In this document: positions 16,571 to 25,873 of the stretch, in pieces
Layout: each line of letters opens with the position of its first letter
How positions within the stretch are numbered: position 1 is the stretch's first letter
Source of the DNA: DASYHQ01 sp038223165
GTDB lineage: Bacteria > Planctomycetota > Phycisphaerae > Tepidisphaerales > Tepidisphaeraceae
Direction: 5' to 3'
NCBI GenBank assembly: GCA_038223165.1
Contig: JBBRHE010000013.1
Coordinates: forward strand, 1-30,996
Length of the DNA stretch: 30,996 nt
Position numbers and translations under genes: made by a program
Notes under the pieces: generated by a model
The model's input: the letters and a program-made list of their open reading frames with translations, nothing else
What the model was told of the DNA's origin: nothing
Databases searched by the model: none

Positions 16571-17890
16571 TCATGCCGCCATGCGGCAGGTTGCGGGCGC
16601 TTCGTTCGGCAAAGTAAGTGGGACGTCGCCGCTTGCGTTCCACCGACGCGCCAGTGTGACCCCGGCGCAACCGATCAGCAGGACAGTGGTGCCGTTGACG
16701 TTCACACGCTCAGCGACGAGCAGGTGGACGAGCATGTACGCCGTCAACGCGGTCCAGGTGATCGTCGTCCAGCGGTCGAAGGGTTGGACAAGGTGCGATC
16801 GCAACCGATCAACCGCGTAGAGCGTGATCGGGATTGCCAGAAGCAACAGGTCGTAATCAAAGTAAAACGGCATCAGCAAAGGTGAGCAGACAATCGTCGC
16901 GGCGATGGCGCGGTCCTCGGTGAACAGTTGCCCATCCCGCCGCCAGAGTGTCTTCAGCAGCCATCCACCCAACGCCAGGGTGCAAGTGGTCCACAGGACG
17001 ACAACACTCGTCGCGGTGGGACCCGTAGCGTGACCCTGGATCATCAGCCGCCATAGGGCTTTGAACGTGACGTGGCGTTCCCAGTAGTAGGTGTTCTTCT
17101 CTTGAAACGCCGTGAGGTTGGCCGGCATGTCCAGCAGGAACGCGCCCAGCGCGCCAGGCATGGTGGTATTTGTGACGACGAGCAATACAACGCCCGTGCA
17201 ACCGACGCCGAGCAATGCCCGTGGTCCCAGGCGGATCGTCAGCGCGATCGCGACGAGCGCGCCGAGTTGTGGTTTGTAGAACAACAATCCACAGACCGCC
17301 CCGGCCGCCAACGCGCTGCGGGCCCGCCAGAGCACGACGACGGCCGTCAATAGCAGCAGTGAAATGCCGGTGTTCTGACCGTGCGTCACCAACAGCAGGA
17401 ACGGCATGCTCGTTAACAGGATCGCAGGGACAAGGGTGGCGTGTCGCCAATCGGATAACTTAGCGATCATTCGCATCAACAGGCCGCACGCAGCAAGCAC
17501 GCAGGTGACGTTGATGCCGATCCAGACGAGCCGCGCCGTGCGGTACGGCAGCAGCGACAGTGGCTCGATCGCAAGAGCCGCGAAGGGGGGGTTCCACCAG
17601 GGGAGTAGTTCGGATATGAATTCGAGCCCCACGCTCGCTGCGAGGGTTTGTTGGAACTGCTGCACGGCGCGCAAGTTGTACATGCCCGCGTAGTCTCCTT
17701 GCCGGGCAAAGGTGCCTGCGGTGTAGAACGCGAGAAAATCATGACCGAGGTCCGCGCCGACCAGCGCCTTATCCTTGGGCAAAAACGGGTTAATCACCAG
17801 GAACGTCGCCAGCAGGATCACCATCAACCCGGCAGCCTTCCACAGCCGGCGAGTCAGGGGAGTGAGTGATGCATGCTGCGGGTCGACCAT
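16571..17890 (-). CDS. GT87 (DUF2029) family glycosyltransferase, copy 3
   Basis: A 439-residue membrane protein of the same family but more divergent: the first loop reads GHDFLAFYTAGTFARQG, closer to the common GT87 motif GxDF..Y, then LLPWWNPPFAALAIEPL, HGQNTGISLLLL, LLFYKPQLGALVAIAL and MPFYFDYDLLLLAIP. ATG 17890 is chosen because it yields MVDPQHASL, matching the MVD start of copy 2; a TTG at 17929 would add 13 residues and has no better ribosome-binding site. First gene of the minus-strand cluster, divergent from the DUF4105 gene. It probably acts on a different sugar or acceptor from copies 1 and 2. Confidence 0.8.
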   Translation of the reverse strand: MVDPQHASLTPLTRRLWKAAGLMVILLATFLVINPFLPKDKALVGADLGHDFLAFYTAGTFARQGDYAGMYNLRAVQQFQQTLAASVGLEFISELLPWWNPPFAALAIEPLSLLPYRTARLVWIGINVTCVLAACGLLMRMIAKLSDWRHATLVPAILLTSMPFLLLVTHGQNTGISLLLLTAVVVLWRARSALAAGAVCGLLFYKPQLGALVAIALTIRLGPRALLGVGCTGVVLLVVTNTTMPGALGAFLLDMPANLTAFQEKNTYYWERHVTFKALWRLMIQGHATGPTATSVVVLWTTCTLALGGWLLKTLWRRDGQLFTEDRAIAATIVCSPLLMPFYFDYDLLLLAIPITLYAVDRLRSHLVQPFDRWTTITWTALTAYMLVHLLVAERVNVNGTTVLLIGCAGVTLARRWNASGDVPLTLPNEAPATCRMAA

Positions 17891-18024
17891 GCGACTGATA
17901 TCGGACAGGTCGACCTGCGAGCGTCGCAACGAAATGTTATCGGGCTTGGGAAAGGGGGTCTCTGTGCCTCCGTGGTTAGCTCAGTCTTGCCCCGCAAAGC
18001 CCTTTGCCCGACGATGTTTCGCCC

Positions 18025-19290
18025 ATGCGCATCAACGTTGTCTTCGTGTTGCTCGTCTTGTTCGCAGTCGTCGTCCCTGCGCGGGCGCAGACGGTTTCCC
18101 TGATCACGTTTGGGCCCGGCGAAGAGACCTTTGAAAAGTTCGGGCACACTGCGCTGCGCCTGCGCGACGACAAGGCGGGGTACGACGTCATCTACAATTG
18201 GGGGCTGTTCGAGGCTGAAGGGCCGGTCGACCTGTTGACGCGCTTCATCCAGGGGCGGTTGCAGTATTCGATGGGTGGCTATGACGGGCCGTTGACACTC
18301 GAAGGGTACGCGGGCGCCGGGCGGTCGATCTGGGAGCAGGAATTGAACCTCACGCCCGGACAGGCGATCGATCTGCTGCGCTTCGTCGCGTGGAACGAAC
18401 GACCGGCGAATCGCTACTACAACTACGATTACTATCAGGACAATTGCACGACGCGCGTGCGCGATGCGATTGACAAATCGGTCGGTGGCGCCATCGGCCG
18501 AGCGACCAAGGGCGTGGAGACGGGCACGACGTATCGCGACCACACCCGCCGCACGCTCGCGAGCGTGATTCCACTTTACACCGCGCTGCAGACGGTTCTG
18601 GGCCCGCGCGTGGACCACAAGCTGGACCAGTGGGACGAATCGTTCCTGCCCTTCCAGCTGCAGCGGCACGTTCGCTCGGTGACGGTGTTTGACGCTGCGG
18701 GCAACGCGGTGCCGCTGGTGAAGAGCGAGGTCGAATTGACGAGCGGAAAGTTTGCCATGCCCGCGACGAAGGTGCCATTGTATTGGCCGTTCTATGCAAT
18801 TGCCGGCGTGACGATCGGCGCCTTGCTCATCGGTGCGGCACGATGGGCAAAGCGCGCCAAGGTGGGGCGGCTGGCGATGTTCGCGCTGGTCGTCGGGTGG
18901 TCCCTGTTGGCCGGCATCGGTGGGGCGATCATGCTCTTCGGCTGGGTCGCGACGGATCATGTCGCGGCGTATCGCAATGAAAACCTGCTGCAGACGAATC
19001 CACTGCTGCTGCTCGTGCCACTGCTGACATTCATGGGCCTGGTCGGCACAAAATGGGCCCGCCGGGCCGCCGCGAAGGTAGCGGTCGTCATCGCGGCGCT
19101 GAGCGTCGTCGGTTTGCTGCTGAAAGTTTTTCCCGGGTTCCGACAGGTGAACGGGGACATCATCGCGCTGGCGTTACCGATCAACGTCGGATTGGCCTGG
19201 GCGCTTCGGCACTTCGCGATTCGAAGATCAGAGACCGGCGACGATAATCATGACGTCTCCCGGAACGCCTCCTCTGCGAATGTTCTGTGA
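18025..19290 (+). CDS. DUF4105 (Lnb-like) exported domain with five-helix membrane extension
   Basis: A 421-residue protein. A signal peptide (MRINVVFVLLVLFAVVVPARA) leads into a DUF4105 domain with FGHTALRL (H41) and YYQDNCTTRVRD (C141), the conserved His and Cys of the family. DUF4105 is the family of the lipoprotein N-acyltransferase Lnb, where a Cys would be the acyl-carrying nucleophile; applying that here is inference. From about residue 250 the protein has about five hydrophobic helices (YWPFYAIAGVTIGALLIGAA onwards), anchoring the domain to the inner membrane facing the periplasm. ATG 18025 is chosen over a TTG at 18004 because the signal peptide starts there. Divergent from GT87 copy 3. 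It could take part in lipoprotein or envelope lipid remodelling. Confidence 0.8.
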   Translation: MRINVVFVLLVLFAVVVPARAQTVSLITFGPGEETFEKFGHTALRLRDDKAGYDVIYNWGLFEAEGPVDLLTRFIQGRLQYSMGGYDGPLTLEGYAGAGRSIWEQELNLTPGQAIDLLRFVAWNERPANRYYNYDYYQDNCTTRVRDAIDKSVGGAIGRATKGVETGTTYRDHTRRTLASVIPLYTALQTVLGPRVDHKLDQWDESFLPFQLQRHVRSVTVFDAAGNAVPLVKSEVELTSGKFAMPATKVPLYWPFYAIAGVTIGALLIGAARWAKRAKVGRLAMFALVVGWSLLAGIGGAIMLFGWVATDHVAAYRNENLLQTNPLLLLVPLLTFMGLVGTKWARRAAAKVAVVIAALSVVGLLLKVFPGFRQVNGDIIALALPINVGLAWALRHFAIRRSETGDDNHDVSRNASSANVL

Positions 19291-19293
19291 CCC

Positions 19294-19343
19294 CCGTTTG
19301 TCATCCCTCGGTTCGCTACCGCTTCGTTGGAGATGACAAACGG
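19294..19343. repeat. TGTCATCC-type inverted repeat between convergent genes
   Basis: CCGTTTGTCATC (19294-19305) and GATGACAAACGG (19332-19343) are perfect 12-bp inverted arms around a 26-base loop containing CCTCGGTTCGCTACCGCTTC. It lies four bases after the DUF4105 stop and before the 3' end of the convergent small gene. Shared words GTCATCC and GGTAGCGA-like sequence place it near the elements at 10260 and 26918. Confidence 0.75.
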
Positions 19344-19419
19344 AAGAACCCAGTCTAACCGGTGCAATGCTTTGCCCAGGCGTGCGACGAAGGGACGAGC
19401 ACTTGATCGCCAAGGGGGA

Positions 19420-19662
19420 TTATCCCTCCGTCTGCTCATCGTTCTTTTTCGCCCCGCGAATGTTCATCGTTGCCAGCGCGATTTGCAGGCAGATCAAGGC
19501 GTACGCGTTGGCGTGAAGACCCCAGGCTACCCAGAGCACGTTGCTGGCCAGGAAGACCCAGAACCCAATCTTGCGGCTCTTGGGCGAGGACGACGCCACC
19601 AACCAGGCCGCCAGCACAGTGACGACCATCGCGGGCCATTGGATGTGGGTCAGCCAATCCAT
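19420..19662 (-). CDS. Small three-helix membrane protein, 80 residues, unknown function
   Basis: The protein starts MDWLTHIQWPAMVVTVLAAW and contains three predicted membrane helices; the second reads IGFWVFLASNVLWVAWGLH and the third ALICLQIALATMNIRG. It ends in a charged tail. The pattern of Trp/Asn/Gln in helices 2 and 3 recalls PQ-loop or PnuC-like small transporters, but I would not assign either. ATG 19662 has CGGAG seven bases upstream; a longer frame to 19737 adds a polar stretch with no membrane character and is rejected. Convergent with the DUF4105 gene. Confidence 0.65.
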   Translation of the reverse strand: MDWLTHIQWPAMVVTVLAAWLVASSSPKSRKIGFWVFLASNVLWVAWGLHANAYALICLQIALATMNIRGAKKNDEQTEG

Positions 19663-19733
19663 ACTTGCGCTCCGGGGAGATCGACACGGTTCACCGTTGC
19701 CAGAATTGGCAGTTGTTGGCAGCGATCGCGCCG

Positions 19734-19756
19734 CCACCTGCCAGCCTGACAGGTGG
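19734..19756. repeat. Compact hairpin upstream of groEL1
   Basis: CCACCTGCCAG (19734-19744) and CTGACAGGTGG (19746-19756) pair over 10 of 11 positions with a one-base loop. It is not a CIRCE element (no TTAGCACTC/GAGTGCTAA words). It could be a dispersed repeat or a protein-binding site for groEL1 control. Confidence 0.45.
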
Positions 19757-19787
19757 AACCTTATCGAGGCTGGGTCATAAGTGTAAC

Positions 19788-19796
19788 TGGCATAAT
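19788..19796 (+). promoter_or_regulatory. Candidate extended -10 promoter for groEL1
   Basis: TGGCATAAT combines TGn with CATAAT (5 of 6 matches to TATAAT), 136 bases before the groEL1 ATG. No convincing -35 lies at the right distance. The region from here to 19931 holds no gene and no CIRCE palindrome. Consensus match only. Confidence 0.3.
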
Positions 19797-19931
19797 CTTT
19801 TAACAGCGAGCGATTTTACGGCATTGGGTTTGTTATGGCCCCTTTGCCGGTCACTGGTGGATAGTCTCGGCTGAGGTTTGCCCAGTGGGACCGGTTGGAT
19901 ACGACGAATTGATTCGAAAGGACCCTGAAAC

Positions 19932-21578
19932 ATGGCTGCTAAGATACTCTCGTTTGACGTGGAAGCCCGAAAGTCCCTGCTCGCCGGTGTGGAGAAGCTG
20001 GCTCGAGCCGTCAAAGTCACCCTCGGGCCACGTGGCCGCAACGCCGTCATCGACAAGGGTTGGGGCTCACCGACCATCACCAAAGACGGTGTAACGGTCG
20101 CTGAGGAGATCGAACTCAAAGACAAATTCGAAAACATCGGCGCCAAGCTCGTGAAGGAAGCCGCCAGCAAGACGTCCGACGTCGCCGGTGATGGCACCAC
20201 GACCGCGACCGTGCTCGCAGAAGCCATCTTCAAAGAAGGCTACAAGGCCCTGACCAGCGGCGCCGACGCCAACGCGCTGGCCCGTGGCATCCGCAAAGCC
20301 GTCACGGTCGTGTCCGAAGACCTCAAGAAGCGCAGCAAGAAGATCAGTGGTAAGGAAGACATCGCCAACGTCGCGAGCATTTCCGCCAACAACGACCGCG
20401 AGATCGGTGCGATCATGGCCGACGCCATGGAGCGCGTCGGGAAGGACGGCGTCATCACTGTCGAAGAGGGCAAGACCCTCAAGACCGAGATCGACGTCGT
20501 CGAAGGTATGCAGTTCGACCGTGGGTTCCTGTCGCCAAACTTCGTCACCAACCCCGACGAGATGATCGTCGAGTTCGACCGCGCGTTCGTCCTCATTTAC
20601 GAAGACAAGATCAGCTCGGTCGCCAAGCTCTTGCCGCTGTTGGAAAAGATCCAGAAGACCAAGCGCCCGCTGCTCATCATCGCCGAAGACATTGAAGGTG
20701 AAGCCCTCGCAACGCTCGTCGTGAACAAGCTGCGTGGCATCCTGAACATCGCCGCCGTCAAGGCACCCGGTTATGGCGACCGCCGCAAGGCCATGCTCGA
20801 GGACATTGCGGTCCTCACGGGTGGGCAGGCGATTATGAAGGACCTCGGCATTGAGCTCGACAAGGTCGAGATCGAACACCTCGGTCAGGCCAAGAAGATC
20901 ACCGTCGACAACGACAACACGACGATTATCGAAGGCGCTGGTGAATCGAAGGACATTCAGGGCCGCATCGCCCAGATCCGCCGGGAAATCGAGATCACGA
21001 CCAGCGACTACGACCGCGAAAAACTGCAGGAACGCCTGGCCAAACTGGCCGGTGGCGTGGCCCAGATTAACGTCGGCGCTGCGACGGAAGCGGAACTGAA
21101 GGAAAAGAAGGCCCGCATCGAAGACGCGCTGCACGCAACCCGCGCCGCCGTCGAGGAAGGCGTTTTGCCAGGTGGGGGCGTCGCCCTCATCCGCACGCTG
21201 AAGGCTCTGAACCTGCAACTGGAAGGGGACGAAGCCACCGGTGTGAAGATCGTACGGCAAGCGATCACCGCCCCGTTGCGTCAGATCGCCGAAAACGCCG
21301 GTGAGAGTGGCGCCGTCGTCGTCCGCAGGGTCATGGAAGGCAAGGACAACGAAGGCTACAACGCGCTGACCGGTGAATACGTCGACATGCTCAAGGCCGG
21401 CATCCTGACCCCCACGAAGGTCGAACGCACCGCCCTGAACAACGCCGCCGAAGTGGCGATCCTATTACTGACGACCGACTGCATCATCGTAGAGAAACCC
21501 AAGCCCGCCGGCGGTGGCGGTGGCGACCACGACCACGGCGGTGGCATGGGTGGTATGGGTGGCATGGACATGATGTAA
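19932..21578 (+). CDS. groEL1: Chaperonin GroEL, copy 1 (with GGM tail)
   Basis: The 60-kDa chaperonin that folds proteins in an ATP-driven double ring with GroES. The 548 residues match the family length, with TLGPRGRNAVI, the ATP-site motif GDGTTTATVLAEAI, the apical-domain block EGMQFDRGFLSPNF, KAPGYGDRRKAML and the C-terminal nucleotide block PGGGVALIR. The tail is Gly-rich with a short DHDH stretch followed by GGM repeats (GGMGGMGGMDMM), typical of housekeeping GroEL. ATG 19932 has AAAGGA about nine bases upstream. It is separated from groES by brnT-brnA, unlike the usual groES-groEL order. It is clearly distinct from groEL2, so this is an old paralogue pair rather than a recent duplication. 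Confidence 0.97.
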   Translation: MAAKILSFDVEARKSLLAGVEKLARAVKVTLGPRGRNAVIDKGWGSPTITKDGVTVAEEIELKDKFENIGAKLVKEAASKTSDVAGDGTTTATVLAEAIFKEGYKALTSGADANALARGIRKAVTVVSEDLKKRSKKISGKEDIANVASISANNDREIGAIMADAMERVGKDGVITVEEGKTLKTEIDVVEGMQFDRGFLSPNFVTNPDEMIVEFDRAFVLIYEDKISSVAKLLPLLEKIQKTKRPLLIIAEDIEGEALATLVVNKLRGILNIAAVKAPGYGDRRKAMLEDIAVLTGGQAIMKDLGIELDKVEIEHLGQAKKITVDNDNTTIIEGAGESKDIQGRIAQIRREIEITTSDYDREKLQERLAKLAGGVAQINVGAATEAELKEKKARIEDALHATRAAVEEGVLPGGGVALIRTLKALNLQLEGDEATGVKIVRQAITAPLRQIAENAGESGAVVVRRVMEGKDNEGYNALTGEYVDMLKAGILTPTKVERTALNNAAEVAILLLTTDCIIVEKPKPAGGGGGDHDHGGGMGGMGGMDMM

Positions 21579-21592
21579 ACAATGGCCAGCGA

Positions 21593-21622
21593 CAGAACCA
21601 ACTCGACGATGAGCCGGTTCTG
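21593..21622 (+). other. Stem-loop after groEL1
   Basis: CAGAACC (21593-21599) pairs with GGTTCTG (21616-21622), 15 bases after the groEL1 stop. No T-run follows. Possible rho-independent-like end or mRNA-stabilising structure; weak evidence. Confidence 0.3.
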
Positions 21623-21739
21623 CAGAAGCGCAAGCGGACGATCGGCGATTGGTCTTTCGATGCTTTTGTGATCGTTGGGTCAATGCTTGTCATAGGGTCG
21701 CTGCTCTAGGTTGCTTACGTTGTTACGACGGATTAGTAG

Positions 21740-21756
21740 GGTGGGCACTGCCCACC
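21740..21756. repeat. GTGGGCA palindrome before brnT
   Basis: GGTGGGCA-C-TGCCCACC is a perfect 8-bp palindrome with a one-base centre, 17 bases before the brnT start. The same words recur at 22276-22331 on the other side of the toxin-antitoxin pair. Confidence 0.75.
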
Positions 21757-21772
21757 GCTTGCCGAGGTGTTT

Positions 21773-22069
21773 GTGAAGTCCGATTGGGACGCAGCCAAGG
21801 CGAAGGGTAATCGCCGGAAGCATGGCGTCTCATTCGACGAGGCCAAGACGGTCTTCGGCAACGACCTGTATTTGCAGGACTACGATGCCGAGCACTCGGA
21901 CGAAGAAGATCGTTGGCGAACGGTCGGCGTGTCAGAAAAATCGCGCGTGTTGGTTATAGTGACCACCGAGCATCACGGCGATGTGGTCTGGATCATCAGT
22001 GCTCGAAAAGCGACTCGTGTTGAGGCGCAAAAGTATGAAGAAGAAATCAAAAACCGCTCAGGCCGTTGA
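21773..22069 (+). CDS. brnT: BrnT-family toxin (ribonuclease) of a type II toxin-antitoxin system
   Basis: A 98-residue protein with the BrnT pattern: SDWDAAKAKGNRRKHGVSF at the N-terminus, EAKTVFGN, an E/D-rich middle with DRWRTVGVSE, VLVIVTTEH and the C-terminal IISARKATRVEAQKYEEE. BrnT toxins are RelE-fold endoribonucleases that stop translation under stress and are neutralised by BrnA. GTG 21773 is chosen because it gives the usual short lead before WD and has GAGG five bases upstream; GTG 21767 is the alternative. The toxin gene comes first and overlaps brnA by 35 bases, the standard order for this family. Sits between groEL1 and groES, flanked by GTGGGCA palindromes. Activity is inferred from family. 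Confidence 0.85.
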   Translation: MKSDWDAAKAKGNRRKHGVSFDEAKTVFGNDLYLQDYDAEHSDEEDRWRTVGVSEKSRVLVIVTTEHHGDVVWIISARKATRVEAQKYEEEIKNRSGR

Positions 22070-22265
22070 TCCTGAGAACCCGCCGTTGCCCCCCGAGTTT
22101 TTCAAGCGGGCCACGATGGGACGGATGCACGTCAAGCCGACGACGCGCGTCGAGTTGGACCCTGACGTCGCCAAGGTGTTCAGTACCTCGCAGGCCGTCA
22201 ACAGCGTGCTGCGAGGCGTCATTCAGGGTCTGTCGACCGGTAAGAAACGAAAGAAGTCTGCATAA
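22035..22265 (+). CDS. brnA: BrnA-family antitoxin
   Basis: A 76-residue basic protein starting MKKKSKTAQAVDPENPPLPP. EFFKRATMGRM corresponds to the toxin-binding part of BrnA, and VELDPDVAKVFSTSQAVNSVLRGVI corresponds to the ribbon-helix-helix DNA-binding part. It would bind BrnT and repress the shared promoter. ATG 22035 lies inside the end of brnT, with GAGG about nine bases upstream, so translation is coupled. A longer frame from 21981 lies in brnT and is rejected. Confidence 0.8.
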   Translation: MKKKSKTAQAVDPENPPLPPEFFKRATMGRMHVKPTTRVELDPDVAKVFSTSQAVNSVLRGVIQGLSTGKKRKKSA

Positions 22266-22275
22266 CGTTTGCAGA

Positions 22276-22331
22276 GTGGGCATTGCCCACCAATTCAGGA
22301 TAGAGAACACGGTGGGCAGTGCCCGCCCTAC
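22276..22331. repeat. Paired GTGGGCA palindromes between brnA and groES
   Basis: GTGGGCATTGCCCACC (22276-22291) and GGTGGGCAGTGCCCGCC (22311-22327) are two palindromes in tandem, each able to fold alone or with the other, ending in CTAC. They match the copy at 21740. The right one lies immediately upstream of the groES ribosome-binding site, so it could affect groES translation. Confidence 0.75.
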
Positions 22332-22358
22332 GAGGAAGCGAACAGAGGAAACCAAATT

Positions 22359-22652
22359 ATGGCAATCAAACTCAAGCCCCTTGCGGATCGGGTGATCGTG
22401 AAACAATCGGACGCGGAGACCAAGACGAAGTCGGGCATTCTGTTGCCCGACAGTGCCAAGGAAAAGCCGACCCAGGGCAAAGTCATTTCGGTCGGTCCCG
22501 GCAAGCTCGACGACAACGGCAAGCGCCACGACGTCGGTGTGAAGGCCGGCGAGACGATCTACTACGGCAAGTACAGCGGCACCGACGTCGAAGTGGACGG
22601 ACAAAAGTTCGTCATCCTGCGCGAATCGGACATCCTCGGCGTGCTGGAATAA
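22359..22652 (+). CDS. groES: Co-chaperonin GroES
   Basis: The 10-kDa lid of the GroEL chamber. The 97 residues fit the family, with KLKPLADRVIVKQ at the N-terminus, KTKSGILLPDSAKEKPTQGKV (20-base mobile-loop region), VISVGPGK, the VKAGETIYYGKYSGT turn and the C-terminal ILRESDILGVLE. ATG 22359 has GAGGAA about eight bases upstream; a longer frame from 22269 runs through the repeat and is rejected. It is the only groES in the window and lies between two groELs, 213 bases before groEL2 and 780 bases after the groEL1 stop, so it may serve both. Confidence 0.97.
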   Translation: MAIKLKPLADRVIVKQSDAETKTKSGILLPDSAKEKPTQGKVISVGPGKLDDNGKRHDVGVKAGETIYYGKYSGTDVEVDGQKFVILRESDILGVLE

Positions 22653-22662
22653 GAAGATTGCA

Positions 22663-22843
22663 CGCAGAGGCGTAGAGTGCGGAACGCAGAGGCGCAGAGA
22701 GCGGAACGCAGAGAAACGCAGAGTAAAGATCAAGAGATAAACCACAGACGAATGTAGAGCAGCACTGCAGGTGGACGGGACGAAACGAAATTGGATTTCA
22801 TTTCCTCTGCGTCACTCTGCGTTCTGCCCTCTGCGTCTCTGCG
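22663..22843. repeat. Heptamer inverted repeat (CGCAGAG) between groES and groEL2
   Basis: Five exact CGCAGAG words (22663, 22685, 22693, 22707 and 22717) plus one variant form the left arm. Four CTCTGCG words (22805, 22815, 22829 and 22837), the reverse complement, form the right arm. The words are spaced irregularly by 0-15 bases. The element fills nearly all of the 213-base gap and would fold back on itself in the transcript. Confidence 0.8.
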
Positions 22844-22865
22844 GTGAACCATTCCGGAGAATCCT

Positions 22866-24494
<1,629 letters not shown>

Positions 24495-24551
24495 TCGCCT
24501 TCGGCAGCGGAGTCGAAACGACGCTCGCTTTGCCCTAAAATTCATCACCGC

Positions 24552-24601
24552 CACTGCGGAGGCACGAGGATGATCTGTATGATCCGCGTGTCTCCGCGGT
24601 G
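24552..24601. repeat. Inverted repeat between groEL2 and dnaJ
   Basis: CACTGCGGAGGCACG (24552-24566) and CGTGTCTCCGCGGTG (24587-24601) pair at 13 of 15 positions, around a loop holding GATGATC/GATC. It resembles host words such as CTCTGTGCCTCCGTGG found at about 17961. It may terminate the groEL2 transcript, although it lacks a T-run. Confidence 0.65.
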
Positions 24602-24679
24602 TTTGGTGAGGTAATGGATAAGTCACGTAGGGTGTGCTCTAGCACACCGCGACTTCGAACGGTGTGCGACGGAAATGTG

Positions 24680-25825
24680 ATGGCCACGACCAAACGCGAT
24701 TATTATGAAGTTTTGAGTGTCGAGCGCACGGCCGACGGTGAGACGATCAAGCGGTCGTATCGGCGGCTGGCGATGAAGTTTCACCCGGATCGCAATCCGG
24801 GGGATGCCGAGGCCGAGCACAAGTTTAAAGAGTGCGCCGAGGCGTACGAGGTGCTGTCGGACGACACGAAGCGACAACGCTACGACCAGCATGGTCATGC
24901 GGGCGTTGGGGGGCAGCACGATTTCTCGCATATGGATGCCGGTGACATCTTCTCGATGTTCGAAGGCATCTTCGGTGACGCGTTCGGTGGCCAGCGGCGC
25001 GGAGGTGGGGGTGGTGGGGGTGGCCGCGCGGGTGGGCAACGCGGGTTTGACCTGGAAACACAGGTCGAATTGACGCTGCAGGAAGTGGCCAGCGGGGTCG
25101 AGAAGACGATCGAGTTCGACAAGCAGGACACCTGCGACCTCTGCAAAGGAAGTGGCGCCAAACCGGGCAGTTCACCGACGGTTTGCGCAACGTGTGGCGG
25201 ACAGGGCCGGGTCGCCCAGCAGGGCTTCGGTGGCATGTTTCGCATGGTCACAGCGTGCCCCAACTGCCGTGGGCGCGGCAGCATCGTGAAAGACAAGTGC
25301 AGTGGATGCAACGGTACGGGTCGCCAGCAGAAAAAGCGTGTCGTGACGGTGAAAATCCCCGCAGGCGTGCATGAAGGCCAGGCGGTGCGCATCGCTAGTG
25401 AAGGTGAGGCCGGAGAGAACGGCGCGCCTGCAGGCGACCTGCACTGCTACATCGCGATCAAGCCGCACCCGATGTTCACACGGCACAACAACGACCTCGT
25501 CTGCCAGGTGCCGATCAGTTTCACGCAGGCCGCGCTCGGTGGTGAGATCGACGTGCCGACCCTGAAAGGCAAGGAACAGCTAGACATCCCCGCCGGCGCG
25601 CAGCATGGTGAGGTGTTCAAACTCAAAGGCAAGGGCCTGCCCGACCTGCGCAGTGGCAAGTCCGGTGACGAACTGGTCCAGGTTTTGATCGAGATTCCCC
25701 GGAAGCTCAACGAAAAACAGAAGCAACTGTTGCGCGATTTCGCCGCGACCGAGGACAGCGGCAACAGCATGCCGCAACGCAAGGGCTTTCTGGACAAGCT
25801 CAAAGAGGTCTTCAGCGGTGACTAG
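24680..25825 (+). CDS. dnaJ: Chaperone DnaJ (Hsp40)
   Basis: Hsp70 co-chaperone that stimulates DnaK ATP hydrolysis and delivers substrates. The 381 residues are full length: J domain 1-70 with HPD at 35-37 (KFHPDRNPGD), a Gly-rich linker (GGGGGGGGRAGGQRG, about 110-125), four zinc-finger modules CDLCKGSG, CATCGGQG, CPNCRGRG and CSGCNGTG (152-214), and the C-terminal substrate domain with VPTLKGKEQLDIPAG and KGKGLPDLR. ATG 24680 is chosen because MATTKRDYYEVL is the canonical start; a longer frame from 24599 crosses the repeat. There is no dnaK beside it. The grpE gene follows by 48 bases, consistent with one transcript. Confidence 0.96.
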   Translation: MATTKRDYYEVLSVERTADGETIKRSYRRLAMKFHPDRNPGDAEAEHKFKECAEAYEVLSDDTKRQRYDQHGHAGVGGQHDFSHMDAGDIFSMFEGIFGDAFGGQRRGGGGGGGGRAGGQRGFDLETQVELTLQEVASGVEKTIEFDKQDTCDLCKGSGAKPGSSPTVCATCGGQGRVAQQGFGGMFRMVTACPNCRGRGSIVKDKCSGCNGTGRQQKKRVVTVKIPAGVHEGQAVRIASEGEAGENGAPAGDLHCYIAIKPHPMFTRHNNDLVCQVPISFTQAALGGEIDVPTLKGKEQLDIPAGAQHGEVFKLKGKGLPDLRSGKSGDELVQVLIEIPRKLNEKQKQLLRDFAATEDSGNSMPQRKGFLDKLKEVFSGD

Positions 25826-25873
25826 GCAAAGTAACGAGGTCGGATTTGTAGTCCGTCAGTAAGGAAATGAACG

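Noticed and set aside
15435..16670. 411-codon open frame on the minus strand in another frame across GT87 copy 2
   Set aside because: Arg/Gly-rich with no domain pattern; it lies in a shifted frame of a clear membrane-protein gene, a product of high GC at third positions.
19740..19931. CIRCE operator upstream of groEL1
   Set aside because: No TTAGCACTC/GAGTGCTAA pair is present; the only strong palindrome (19734-19756) has unrelated sequence.
20067..21260. 397-codon open frame antisense to groEL1
   Set aside because: Its sequence mirrors the codon pattern of groEL1; no recognisable motif and no ribosome-binding site. The same holds for the smaller frame antisense to groEL2 (22812-23537).
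21740..22331. Complete insertion sequence or integron around brnTA
   Set aside because: No transposase or integrase gene and no target-site duplication that I can see; only the palindromes are left as evidence.
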